DNA from: an uncultured Acetatifactor sp. | GTDB taxonomy: Bacteria > Bacillota > Clostridia > Lachnospirales > Lachnospiraceae | Assembly: GCA_910578815.1 (NCBI GenBank) | Contig: CAJTSE010000009.1 | Location: 1 to 64,000 of the forward strand | DNA length: 64,000 nt | Direction of reading: 5' to 3' | Part shown: in pieces, positions 7,568-16,200 of the stretch | How the letters are laid out: every line of letters starts with the position of its first letter | How positions within the stretch are numbered: the stretch's first letter is position 1 | Notes under the pieces: generated by a model | Seen by the model: only the letters and a program-made list of their open reading frames with translations | Database searches by the model: none | What the model was told of the DNA's origin: nothing | Translations under genes and position numbers: made by a program

Positions 7568-8200
7568 TTACTTTTGTTTAATCGGGTGGCGAATTACGGT
7601 TTTCAATTTCTCTGGCGCAACCTTTCTGGCATCGCTTAGATATATTTCGTGATGTAGGCGCTGATCGGTAATATCCAATGTATAGCCCTGCTGCTCCATG
7701 TACTCACGCATAAGTGCGACAGTGGCAGGCTCATCATCATAAGAACCGATGTGCATACACTGAACGCACAAGCCCTCATCATAGGTCAGAAATTCGACCT
7801 TTGAGAAGTCTGCCTTTTTCTTTTTAGTAGCCTCCTCGACCGCCCATTCAAAATCTTCTTTTGTCACAAAATCAGGAAGTCGGATGACAGAGATCCACTC
7901 GAAGTTTTCCTTGTGAGCATAATCGATTCCTTCTACACCATCCTGCCACCAGAATCCTTCCAGCGGGGGGACTACATAATCGAAATAACCATCAATCTGA
8001 TGGACGTCTTTTTTACTCATCTTGATCGTGAAGGCAATACCATAAAGCAGGCCGATAGACTGCTTGTACTCTCCATCCTCTGCGTTTGGATCGCCATGTC
8101 CGCGAACCGCTATATAGTTCATGCTCGGAACCGTCACGATGGACGGCTTATCCTTTGGCATATAGAATTCCTTATATTCCTTTTTATAATCAAAAGCCAT
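7568..8200 (-). CDS. GyrI-like small-molecule-binding domain protein
   Basis: The 210-residue cytosolic protein matches the stand-alone GyrI-like/SBM family: an N-terminal MPKDKPSIVTVPSMNYIAVR strand, the IGLLYGIAFTIK helix, a PLEGFWWQDG loop, and a C-terminal TYDEGLCVQCMHIGSYDDEP plus YLSDARKVAPEKLKTVIRHP. Such proteins bind drugs or small cationic ligands, and some have cyclopropanoid hydrolase activity. AAGGAGG precedes the ATG. The gene is monocistronic between a terminator and three direct repeats that may be regulatory sites. Confidence 0.85.
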   Translation of the reverse strand: MAFDYKKEYKEFYMPKDKPSIVTVPSMNYIAVRGHGDPNAEDGEYKQSIGLLYGIAFTIKMSKKDVHQIDGYFDYVVPPLEGFWWQDGVEGIDYAHKENFEWISVIRLPDFVTKEDFEWAVEEATKKKKADFSKVEFLTYDEGLCVQCMHIGSYDDEPATVALMREYMEQQGYTLDITDQRLHHEIYLSDARKVAPEKLKTVIRHPIKQK

Positions 8201-8219
8201 TTTACGGCCTCCTTATCTG

Positions 8220-8306
8220 ACATCTAAATCACAGCTTCAACCCTACCGCAAAAACATCTAAACCACTAACTCAACCCTATGACATCTAAATGGCCTACTC
8301 AACCCT
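8220..8306 (-). repeat. Three 25-bp direct repeats upstream of the GyrI-like gene
   Basis: Read in the gene's direction each unit is AGGGTTGAR-N7-TTTAGATGT, at 8282-8306, 8254-8278 and 8220-8244, separated by 3 and 9 bp. The end blocks are conserved and the central seven bases vary, as expected for regulator-binding half-sites rather than slippage repeats. No TATAAT box is visible, so the array may itself be the promoter/activator region. From 8307 to 8419 nothing else is recognised. Confidence 0.7.
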
Positions 8307-8419
8307 CCGAACATTTCCTTTGATATGTTTCCACGGAGGGATTATCTCGGCCATTTTTGCTCACCGCCGTTGACGCTCAAACGCCCGAAAAGCCCGGAAA
8401 AACGGCACTTTTTCGGCGG

Positions 8420-9745
8420 TCAGTCCTTAACCCTTGACATCAATACTACCGTCTCCACATGTTCCGTAAATGGAAACATATCCACTGCAGCGCACCTTTT
8501 TGCCGTATATCCTTTTTGTTTCAGATACTTCAAATCCCTGACCAAAGTATCCGGATTGCAGGAAACATATACCACCCTGTCAGGAGAGAGCTTGGCCACT
8601 GCATCCAAAAATTCCTCACTGCTGCCGCTCCGAGGCGGGTCCATCAGAATCACATCCGCTTTCATGCCCTGCTCCGCCATATTCACCAAAAATTTCCCGG
8701 CATCATTTTGGTAAAATTCTATGTTTTCCACCCGGTTACACCTGGCGTTGTTCCAGGCATCTCTCACCGCATTCGGGTTCATTTCCACCCCTATGACTCT
8801 GGCCGCTTTTTCCGCCGCTACAATGCCAATGGTGCCTGTTCCGCAATAAGCGTCTATCACTGTCTCCTTTCCGGTAAGCCCCGCATAGTCAATGGCTTTT
8901 CTGTACAATTTTTCTGCCTGCAGCGGATTTACCTGGTAAAAGGATCCGGGTGAAATCCGAAAGCGCCTGCCGCAAAGCTGGTCCTCAATGTAGCCCTTTC
9001 CGTAGATTACCTGCTCCCGTTCCCCAAGCACCATGCTTGTATTCCTGTCATTGATATTGACCACAACAGTAGTAATCTCCGGATACAGCTTCAACAAAGC
9101 CTTGACAAAATTATTTTTGGAAGGCATAACCGGCGAGGCAAGCACCAGCACCACCATGATCTGTCCGGTCATGCAGCCGGTGCGGATCATCACATGGCGC
9201 AGCAGGCCGTATCCTGTATCCTCATTATACGGCCTAATTTTAAAAGAACGAAGCAGTCCTCTGATGGAGACAATAATCTCATCTGCTTTTTTATTCTCGA
9301 TCAGACAGCTGTCCACCGGCACAATCCGGTGACTTTTTTCCTCATAGATACCGGAGACAATATTATGCTTCCGGTCCTCTCCAAATACGGCATGTACCTT
9401 ACTGCGGTAATGCTCCGGCTCTTCCATGCCAATCATAGCTTCCGGCTTGCAGAAAGGCTCCATCAATTTACGGAAGCGAAGCTGCTTGGCCTCCAGCTGC
9501 TCCTTATATTCTTTTTCAATCCACCTGCATCCGCCGCATTTTGACGCCACAGGACAGCGTCTGCCTTCCCTGCCGCTTGTACGCTTCTTATTTTCTGGAA
9601 CAGACTTCTCTTTCGCAGCAGACCGCCTCTGCTTCCCGCCGCCATTTCCCACCGGAGTCCTTGTTTTCTCTTCCATCCGCCGCTCTTCTGTCTTCACTGT
9701 ATTCTTCCTGCTACATCCTGCCGGATCCTTCTTTTTCACTGTCAT
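8420..9745 (-). CDS. rlmD: 23S rRNA (uracil-C5)-methyltransferase, TrmA/RlmD family
   Basis: The enzyme makes m5U in 23S rRNA with SAM. A basic N-terminal extension of about 60 residues precedes a [4Fe-4S] cysteine set (CPVASKCGGCRW plus a later FCKP). The fold then continues with SAM motif DAYCGTGTIGIVAA, LMDPPRSG, and the catalytic cysteine in VYVSCNPDTLVRDLKYL. Length about 441 residues is normal for Firmicute RlmCD-like proteins. ATG 9745 is chosen because GGAG lies 8 bases upstream; an in-frame TTG exists at 9781. Which uridine is modified (747, 1939 or both) cannot be told from sequence. Confidence 0.9.
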   Translation of the reverse strand: MTVKKKDPAGCSRKNTVKTEERRMEEKTRTPVGNGGGKQRRSAAKEKSVPENKKRTSGREGRRCPVASKCGGCRWIEKEYKEQLEAKQLRFRKLMEPFCKPEAMIGMEEPEHYRSKVHAVFGEDRKHNIVSGIYEEKSHRIVPVDSCLIENKKADEIIVSIRGLLRSFKIRPYNEDTGYGLLRHVMIRTGCMTGQIMVVLVLASPVMPSKNNFVKALLKLYPEITTVVVNINDRNTSMVLGEREQVIYGKGYIEDQLCGRRFRISPGSFYQVNPLQAEKLYRKAIDYAGLTGKETVIDAYCGTGTIGIVAAEKAARVIGVEMNPNAVRDAWNNARCNRVENIEFYQNDAGKFLVNMAEQGMKADVILMDPPRSGSSEEFLDAVAKLSPDRVVYVSCNPDTLVRDLKYLKQKGYTAKRCAAVDMFPFTEHVETVVLMSRVKD

Positions 9746-9905
9746 CCGCCAATCTCCATTCCGTATTACAATTTCCCTCAAAGAAATTTTTCATTATTTT
9801 CACACTTTATTATTTCTTCGCACTTCTCGACATTTCTGTGCAGCCGGGTGCCGAAACCGTCGGAAGAATTAAAGTCATATCACAGCCCTGCCGCAGCCCA
9901 TTATC

Positions 9906-9963
9906 CCATATCAGCAGGAAATCAAGCGCGAACGCAGTGAGCATTTGATTTCACCTGATATGG
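9906..9963. repeat. Imperfect palindromic intergenic element 1
   Basis: Arms CCATATCAG..GGAAATCAA and TTGATTTC..CTGATATGG enclose a loop containing GCGAACGCAGTGAGC. It is a REP-like hairpin with no coding sense. It lies in the 470-bp gene-free stretch 9746-10218, which holds only repeats and degenerate sequence. Confidence 0.6.
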
Positions 9964-9969
9964 TAACGA

Positions 9970-10018
9970 AAGAATCTTTGAACGCAAAGCGCGACAGACG
10001 CGCAGCGGCTGGATTCTT
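9970..10018. repeat. Imperfect palindromic intergenic element 2
   Basis: AAGAATC/GATTCTT arms close a GC-rich interior (GCGCGACAGACGCGC). It directly follows element 1, making a paired hairpin unit as seen for REP-type sequences. Confidence 0.5.
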
Positions 10019-10032
10019 GAGTGTATTATACT

Positions 10033-10083
10033 AAGGCCAACAAGTTGTCAAGGCCAACAAGTTGTCAAGGCCAACAAGTTGGC
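10033..10083. repeat. Tandem 17-bp repeat, three copies
   Basis: Unit AAGGCCAACAAGTTGTC at 10033, 10050 and 10067; the last copy ends GGC so that GGCCAAC-AA-GTTGGCC is a perfect palindrome. Copies abut with no spacers, so it is not a CRISPR array. Confidence 0.9.
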
Positions 10084-10218
10084 CTGTAAAACGCCATATT
10101 TTCGGCGTGAGACATGGAATTCCCAACTCTGCTTTGCTGACTTTGCGAAGCAGCCAAACAAGAGAATCAGGCTTTGAGCTGGTGAGCGAAAACTGCCGCC
10201 GGCAGCTAGAAATTCTTC

Positions 10219-10481
10219 TCACGCTACCCGCTTTGCCACCACCGCCAGCCGGCCGTCTTCCACATGATAAGCACAGGTGGACAATGTGAGAAAAGTATCC
10301 CCAAACTGTGCCTCCACTCCCGTTCTTTTACTGTCTCTTCCAGTTTTTTGGCCCTTAAACTGTCTTGCTGTAGTTGATGCTGCCCGGACAAATAATGTTC
10401 CCTGACCAGCAGGAGCAGGCAAACCGCAATCACCGCAAGGAGTATTAACCTTACAATACGAATACCCGTTTTCTTTTTCAT
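10219..10481 (-). pseudogene. Class B sortase remnant (internal deletion plus frameshift)
   Basis: From ATG 10481 (AGAAGG upstream) the frame gives a sortase-like N-terminus: MKKKTGIRI then a membrane helix (VRLILLAVIAVCLLLLV) and about 30 residues of stalk. In another frame, ending at 10219, lies an unmistakable SrtB C-terminus: GDTFLTLSTCAYHVEDGR and LAVVAKRV, with the active-site Cys of TLSTC and the catalytic Arg. The roughly 150 residues between, including the catalytic His, are gone and the two ends are out of frame. Sortases attach surface proteins to the wall or build pili; this copy cannot function. Confidence 0.85.
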
Positions 10482-10528
10482 AAAATCCTTCTGCCTTACT
10501 TTAAAGAACATCCTAATAAGCTATATAT

Positions 10529-10645
10529 GCCGCCTCCGGCGGCAATGCCGATTGCATCGGCACAAACCAATCCCATGGAACTAAAGTTCAAGGCGAAACT
10601 TAGATTTTCTTAGGTTACGTCCTTTTCAACCTTAGAAAACCTTTT
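10529..10645. repeat. Dispersed hairpin element, copy A
   Basis: Two small hairpins, GCCGCC-TCC-GGCGGC (10529-10543) and GCCGAT-TGC-ATCGGC (10547-10561), are followed by CACAAAC.AATCC, GGAACT, and TTAGATTTTCTTAG. The same ordered blocks recur, degenerately, at 54160-54300. It occupies the gap between the methyltransferase end and the sortase remnant. Confidence 0.6.
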
Positions 10646-10651
10646 CGCCTT

Positions 10652-11407
10652 TTACACTTTCTCTGCAATCAGAGTAAATTCACCCGGAATCCTGTCGTCA
10701 GTCCACGCGGGATGCTCGTCAAACCTGTTTAAAACGAGTCCGTTCTCTATCACGGAATTAATGATCTCGCTGATCGTATATTTCCGATAACTGCACTTTG
10801 GCATCTGCTTTCTGATGCTCTCTTCATAAAAACGGGCATGAGCCATTTCTCCCTCAAAAACCTCCGTGGAAAAATAGCTCATGGATGGCTGCTTCAATTC
10901 CAGTAAATCCGCAATCTTGGTAAAAGGATGAAAATCACTGCAGATCATTTTTCCACCCTTCTTTAACAAAGAATACATAATACCCATAAATTCATTTATA
11001 TCATGAAAATAATGCAGTATACCGCCTTCCATAAAAACCACGTCAAAATGATTTCCGTATTTCTCCAAGTCTATTTCCAATACATCGCACACTTCAAAAT
11101 TTATGCTGACTCCGGCGCATTTCGCAGTTTCCAGGGCATACCTTTTGTTGTCTTCAGAAATATCGAAAACCGTCACCTCCGCACCCAAAACAGCCAGGGG
11201 CACTGCCTTTTTCCCACAGGAACCGCAGATATTCGCTACCCTGACGCCCTTATAAGTATCGAAGTATCGCGCATACTGCTTCAGCATCCTCACAGGGTCT
11301 TTTAAGTCCTCCTGCGCCCGCTCGGCCGGCGTTCCTGACTGCATAACCCAGAATTCATAAGCATTGTATTCCCATGCCCTTTTATTTTGTTCGCTGTAAG
11401 CTATCAT
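10652..11407 (-). CDS. Class I SAM-dependent methyltransferase
   Basis: A 251-residue methyltransferase. The SAM-binding motif I is VRVANICGSCGKKAVPLA, variant in having GSCG where GxGxG is usual; motif II acidic is TVFDIS, the post-I region is FEVCDVLEID, and FDVVFMEGGILHYFHD covers motif IV. This is typical of the Methyltransf_11/25 group acting on small molecules. The substrate is unknown. AAAGGAG precedes the ATG and a promoter lies at 11490-11518. It is single and unlinked functionally to its neighbours. Confidence 0.85.
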   Translation of the reverse strand: MIAYSEQNKRAWEYNAYEFWVMQSGTPAERAQEDLKDPVRMLKQYARYFDTYKGVRVANICGSCGKKAVPLAVLGAEVTVFDISEDNKRYALETAKCAGVSINFEVCDVLEIDLEKYGNHFDVVFMEGGILHYFHDINEFMGIMYSLLKKGGKMICSDFHPFTKIADLLELKQPSMSYFSTEVFEGEMAHARFYEESIRKQMPKCSYRKYTISEIINSVIENGLVLNRFDEHPAWTDDRIPGEFTLIAEKV

Positions 11408-11489
11408 TGACTGCCAGTCTCCTTTCGTCCGTTTACAAAAGTAAATAATCGTTTCACGCCGGGCTTTGAGCCGTTGCCTAGCCTAATAC

Positions 11490-11518
11490 ATTATAGTGGA
11501 AAAACACAAATCGCACAA
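11490..11518 (-). promoter_or_regulatory. Sigma-A promoter of the methyltransferase gene
   Basis: TTGTGC (11513-11518), a 17-base spacer and perfect TATAAT (11490-11495) on the minus strand, giving a leader of about 75 nt with a GC-rich segment. Confidence 0.75.
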
Positions 11519-11532
11519 CCCTGACATCATTT

Positions 11533-12639
11533 TTATTCAGCACCGGCCTTAAAATTATATATCGGCTTTATGACACAAGTTATATCAACGGTATCTCCGA
11601 TATTATTGACAATATCATCCATACCCTTATACGCCATCGGGCACTCATCCAATGTGCCCCTATTGACGGATGTGGTATATACTCCGCTCATCTGATTTTT
11701 AAATTCGGAAACGGTAAACGTGCTTTTAGCCGCCGCCCGGCTCATTAACCGTCCAGCACCATGGGGAGCCGACTGATTCCAGTCATCATTTCCCCTGCCG
11801 ACACAAATCAGGGAACCGTCCCGCATATTAATGGGAATCAACAGCTTTTCACCCTTTTTTGCAGACACGGCTCCTTTTCTTAAAATCATGGCTTCCGTAT
11901 CAATGTAATTATGAATTGTTGTAAATTGTCCAGCCACATGGAGCTTCATGCCATTTATAATCTCATCCATCATCGCCCGGCGATTTAATTCCGCAAATTC
12001 CTGAATTATTTTCATGTCATGAATATATCGGTCAAACAATTCGCCGGATACATATGCTAACTGTTTTGGAATACTTGTTGAATCGTTTAATGATTTACAG
12101 CCTTCTTCCTGATAATAGTTTGCCACCTCCAGCCCCAAATGACGACTGCCGGAATGCACCACAATATAAATATTGCCTTCATCATCCTGATCCGCCTCTA
12201 TAAAGTGATTCCCACCCCCCAGACTCCCCAGGCTCTTCTCCGCTCTTAGAGGATCTACATGCTTATAACAGTACAGCTCTTTCAAATTTATTTTGTCAAA
12301 ATATCTGTGCGTCTTCTCTCTAACCTGAAATCCGGAAGGTATCCTCTGATAAATCAATTTATCCAGCTTCTGCAGCTCGATATGCGTTTCTTTTATCTTG
12401 ATGACTTCCATTCCGCAGCCAATATCTACTCCCACCAGATTCGGAACAATCTTATCCCTGATGGTCATCGTTGTTCCGATCGTACAGCCGGCTCCGGCAT
12501 GTATATCAGGCATCAGCCTGATCCTGCTCTCAGATACAAATTCCTGATTCAATAAAAGAAGTACCTGCGCAATGGATGCTTCGTCCACAACATCAGTAAA
12601 AATCTTTGCTTCATTATATTTGCCTTTCAGTTCTAGCAT
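11533..12639 (-). CDS. rtcB: RtcB-family RNA ligase
   Basis: RtcB joins RNA ends bearing 2',3'-cyclic phosphate or 3'-phosphate to 5'-OH using GTP and Mn2+. The metal and guanylate-binding motifs are all present: GVDIGCGM (Asp and Cys ligands), GSLGGGNHFIE, HSGSRHLG, NRRAMMDEI, and PHGAGRLMSR, whose His is the guanylylated residue in characterised RtcBs. Length 368 matches the short bacterial subfamily. AAGGGGGA precedes the ATG. No archease or RtcA gene and no linked regulator are visible, so the trigger (RNA damage or toxin cleavage) is unknown. Confidence 0.93.
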   Translation of the reverse strand: MLELKGKYNEAKIFTDVVDEASIAQVLLLLNQEFVSESRIRLMPDIHAGAGCTIGTTMTIRDKIVPNLVGVDIGCGMEVIKIKETHIELQKLDKLIYQRIPSGFQVREKTHRYFDKINLKELYCYKHVDPLRAEKSLGSLGGGNHFIEADQDDEGNIYIVVHSGSRHLGLEVANYYQEEGCKSLNDSTSIPKQLAYVSGELFDRYIHDMKIIQEFAELNRRAMMDEIINGMKLHVAGQFTTIHNYIDTEAMILRKGAVSAKKGEKLLIPINMRDGSLICVGRGNDDWNQSAPHGAGRLMSRAAAKSTFTVSEFKNQMSGVYTTSVNRGTLDECPMAYKGMDDIVNNIGDTVDITCVIKPIYNFKAGAE

Positions 12640-12664
12640 ATATCCCCCTTAAATGTTAAAACGA

Positions 12665-12695
12665 ACTATTTGAGTAACAAATTCCCATAAATAGT
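12665..12695. promoter_or_regulatory. Inverted repeat upstream of rtcB
   Basis: ACTATTT (12665-12671) and AAATAGT (12689-12695) flank a 17-base centre 26 bp before the rtcB start. On the minus strand a TTGACT lies at the outer arm. It could be an operator, but no clear -10 box is seen. Confidence 0.3.
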
Positions 12696-12800
12696 CAACT
12701 TACTTGAAAAAAAGTTCATGATCATTTCATATAATATTAAAAAGCATCTGGATTTTGTTCTCCAAATACTTTCTAATATCTTTTCGCAATTAATGTTACT

Positions 12801-12989
12801 TTATTTAAATTTATAGTCCCTATACATATCAGCAAACTTTAAATTTCGCTCTTCAGCTTCTTCTTTTGTGACATCCATGATACCAATATGAATCGTTGTA
12901 TTATTTATATGAGGCTCATATCCTTATCCAGTATAATGTGATACTACGGCGATATCCAATGTTTTATTTATAACAGTCTGTACTTTCAT
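12801..12989 (-). pseudogene. Short hypothetical gene with one in-frame stop
   Basis: From ATG 12989, with a strong GGGGAGG 5 bases upstream, the frame reads MKVQTVINKTLDIAVVSHYT, Gly, a TAA stop (12924-12926), then GYEPHINNTTIHIGIMDVTK and on to MYRDYKFK before a second stop at 12801. Without the TAA it would be a coherent acidic/basic protein of about 62 residues. The family is not recognised. One nonsense mutation with everything else intact suggests recent inactivation. TAA is not a selenocysteine or pyrrolysine codon, so recoding is unlikely. Confidence 0.65.
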
Positions 12990-13075
12990 ATCAACCTCCC
13001 CTTCCCTAATTCTTTTGGTAAAACACCATTCCTGTTTTAGCCGAACATAGGCCTGATTACCTTTTGATTACCTGA

Positions 13076-13125
13076 CAAAAAGGAAGTGCCAGAAATCCCG
13101 TAAAATCAGGATTCTGACACTTCCA
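13076..13125 (-). terminator. Strong terminator downstream of tRNA-Pro
   Basis: On the minus strand GGAAGTGTCAGAA..CCTGA-TTTT-ACGGG..TTCTGGCACTTCC forms a long hairpin followed by TTTTTG. It ends the tRNA transcript. Confidence 0.85.
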
Positions 13126-13130
13126 TTCTA

Positions 13131-13205
13131 TCGGAGTGGCGGGATTCGAACTCGCGACCTCCGCCTCCCTAAGACGGCGCTCTAACCAAGCTGAGCCACA
13201 CCCCG
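13131..13205 (-). tRNA. tRNA-Pro (anticodon AGG)
   Basis: Cloverleaf: acceptor CGGGGTG/CACTCCG (one G-U), D arm GCTC-AGCTTGGTTA-GAGC, anticodon arm CCGTC-TTAGGGA-GGCGG with anticodon AGG, five-base variable loop, T arm GCGAG-TTCGAAT-CCCGC, discriminator A. C1-G72 with A73 suits proline. The T stem has one A-C mismatch at its fourth pair. No CCA is encoded. A terminator follows. Confidence 0.92.
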
Positions 13206-13255
13206 AAACACATTTAGCATTATAACGTGTTCCGAGGAAAAATGCAAGCACTTTT

Positions 13256-16200
13256 TTAAATTCCTTTAAAGCAGAATGTAAACTCCAGTTCTCGGTCCTT
13301 CGGCAACAGATATTCCTCATGTACTTTTGCTCCCCAGCTGTCGTCTCCGCCCACGCCCATCTGCGCCAGGGCAGCGCGGACCACCGTGTAATGTACCTGA
13401 GGCAGTTCATAAGCATGAGCCGCGTTTTCCAGTTCATGAGCGGTCCAGGGAAGGGCTGAAAAGCTCATTCCATTTCCTGCGAAAAGAAGCCCTCTGCCCT
13501 TTGCATCCGTCACCTTGGCATACCTGACCTTCGTCTTGTTACCACATTCCTGAGGCACCATATACCGAGACAGATTGTCGGCTGTTTTATTACGGTAAAG
13601 CCCCAGTTTTGCTCCCCGCTCTCTGTCCGCATAGGTCTCTTCCGGTCCGTTGCCGTACCATTCCAGGTTATCATAATCCGCATCCATTTTAAAGGTCACG
13701 CCAAACTCCGGCAAATCCCCCGGAATTCCTGCCGGATCCATAGACAGGGTACATTCCACGGTTCCATCCCCGTAAATCCGGTAGCTTAACTCACATTCAC
13801 CTGCCGGCTCCGCAGGCAGCTTCCATTTGTAGGAAAGTACCGCACAATCCTCATGGCACAGCACATTGGAGCAGCTCTCTACGGTGGCATACATGCTGGC
13901 CAGCTTCCACTGGCCGCAGCGCTGCATCATATGGTTTCCACAGTCATTATCCACCGGTGCCCGCCAGAAATCCGGCCTGGGCATGGTCTTTAGCATCTCT
14001 CTGCCGCCGTAACGGTAGGATACCAGTCCGCCTCCTCTGGAAAACAGCGCTTCAAATTCGGCCCCACGCACCCCGATATTACTCTTTCCCTCAACAATCT
14101 CCAAAGGCCTTTTCATGGCCACCGGAAGATCAGTAACATATCTGGCTGTTTCCTTCCGGAACACGCCTTGCCCAAAGGCCACTTCATGACCTGCTGCTGC
14201 CCAAGGGGCATTCTCCCTCAACCGGAAAGAAACCGTTATAGTATACTCTTCGGCCATATCGGATAAGATCCCCTCGGACACCTTACGCTCCGGCATCTGC
14301 ACAGGCATCGGGAACTCGCCGCGGCAGCCGGGCATCACATCCACAGCGGCCTTCTGCTCATCTAAAAGCCTTCCCAGCCGTTCCAGACGGACAAAGCAGT
14401 CAAAGGCACCAGTACTCACAAACAGGTTCTTATTTGTTACCAGGAAACGGTCCTCACTTACCTCCACGGAGATATTTTGATAATTATACTTTACCTCCTG
14501 CATCTTCGGCGAAGGCACCCTGTCGCCGCCGTAAACAATACCGTTGCCGCTGAAATTGTAATCGCAGGGCCTGTCGTCAAAGTCACCGCCATACGCCTGA
14601 AATTCCACGCCATAGCGGTCCTTTTTATAAATGGACTGGTCCACATAATCCCAGATAAATCCGCCCTGATACAAGGGCTCTCTGTCGGTTAAGTCCGTAT
14701 ATTTGTGCATGGCTCCGCAGGAGTTTCCCATGGCATGAGTATACTCGCAGCAGATATAAGGCTTACTGCGGTCCTTTTTCAGCCATTCCTCGATGGACGC
14801 AACCGAAGAATACATCTGACTCTCAATGTCACTGGTGTCCGGATAACTCCTGTCATGACAGATGCCCTCATAATGGATTACCCGCCCTTTATCATGAGAT
14901 CGAAGAAACTGTGACATATCATATATATTCTTACCGCCGTATGCTTCGTTACCGCAGGACCAAATTAAAACAGCCGGATGATTTTTATCTCTTTGATACA
15001 TGGATTCCACCCGGTCCAGCATCATGGCGTTCCACTCCGGACGGTTTCCCGGCACAATATCCTCCATGGGAATCTGCTTTGCCAGAGCCGCAGTCCAAGA
15101 GCCGTGGGACTCTAAGTTGCACTCATCAATCATATACAGCCCAAGCCTGTCGCACAAGCTGTAAATCCTGGAATCATTAGGATAATGACAGGTGCGAATG
15201 GCATTGATATTATGCTGCTTCATGGTCACCAGATCCTGCCACAGCTCTGCCTCACTGACCGCCCTGCCGGTACGGGAACTGAACTCATGCCGATTTACCC
15301 CTTTAAATACAATGCGCCTGCCGTTTAGCTTCATCAGCCCCTCCGCAATCTCAAAGCGACGGAACCCCACCTGCACGGGAATCACTTCCTGAAGCTGTCC
15401 CCCCTCATCAAATACCTCCAGCTCCAGTCGGTAAAGATTGGGTTCTTCCGCGCTCCAAAGCAGAGGATTTTCCACAGAAATCACCAACTGGCTCTCCTGA
15501 TCCAAAGCGGCAGACAGCTCCGCCTTTTTCTGCTTCTTTATCACCAGGCCGTCGTTCACACGAAACGAAGGATCGTAGCAAAAGCGCTTTTCTGCCCAAA
15601 TCAGGGCAGCATGCACCTTCCCTGATTTTTGTGCTTTTAAGTCCAGCACCAGCTCCGCCCTTTTAAAGCTGTCGTCCAGCAGCGTCTGCACCCGAACGTC
15701 CTGAATATGCACCGCCGGGACCGTATAAAGATAAACATCTCTGAAAATTCCTGAAAAGCGGAAAAAGTCCTGATCCTCACACCAGCTGCTGGAACTCCAC
15801 TTGAATACCCGGACCGCCAGCTTGTTTTCTGTTTTCCTTATGTAAGGCGTCAGATCAAATTCGGAAGGCGTGAAGGTATCCTCACTGTAACCGACATAGC
15901 TGCCATTGCACCATAGAGCCATCGCGCTTTCCACTCCCTGAAAAGAGATGTATACCGGCTGTCCCTGCCAGTATTCCGGCACTTCAAAATATTTTACGTA
16001 GCTTGCCACTGGATTAAACCGTTCAGGTATCTGACCTGGCTCCGCTTCCTCCCAGCCATCCCAGGGATACTGTACATTGGCATACTGCGGCCTGTCATAT
16101 CCTTCCATCTGAATATGCGCCGGCACACGTATATCCGCCCAGCCTCTGCAATCGCATTCATCCGTTTCAAAGCCCGATAAAGCGGACTCATAATTCGGAA

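Noticed and set aside
8385..8419. Terminator after the rlmD gene
   Set aside because: CCGAAAA/TTTTCGG arms exist but the interior is long and no T-tract follows on the minus strand, so support is too weak.
10033..10083. Possible CRISPR remnant
   Set aside because: The 17-bp units abut directly with no spacers and no cas gene is in the window.
12924..12926. Recoded stop (selenocysteine or pyrrolysine) in the short gene
   Set aside because: The codon is TAA, not TGA or TAG, and no recoding hairpin is visible.
13057..13437. 126-codon minus-strand frame covering the tRNA
   Set aside because: Its middle is simply the translated tRNA-Pro gene and the end of lacZ in another frame.
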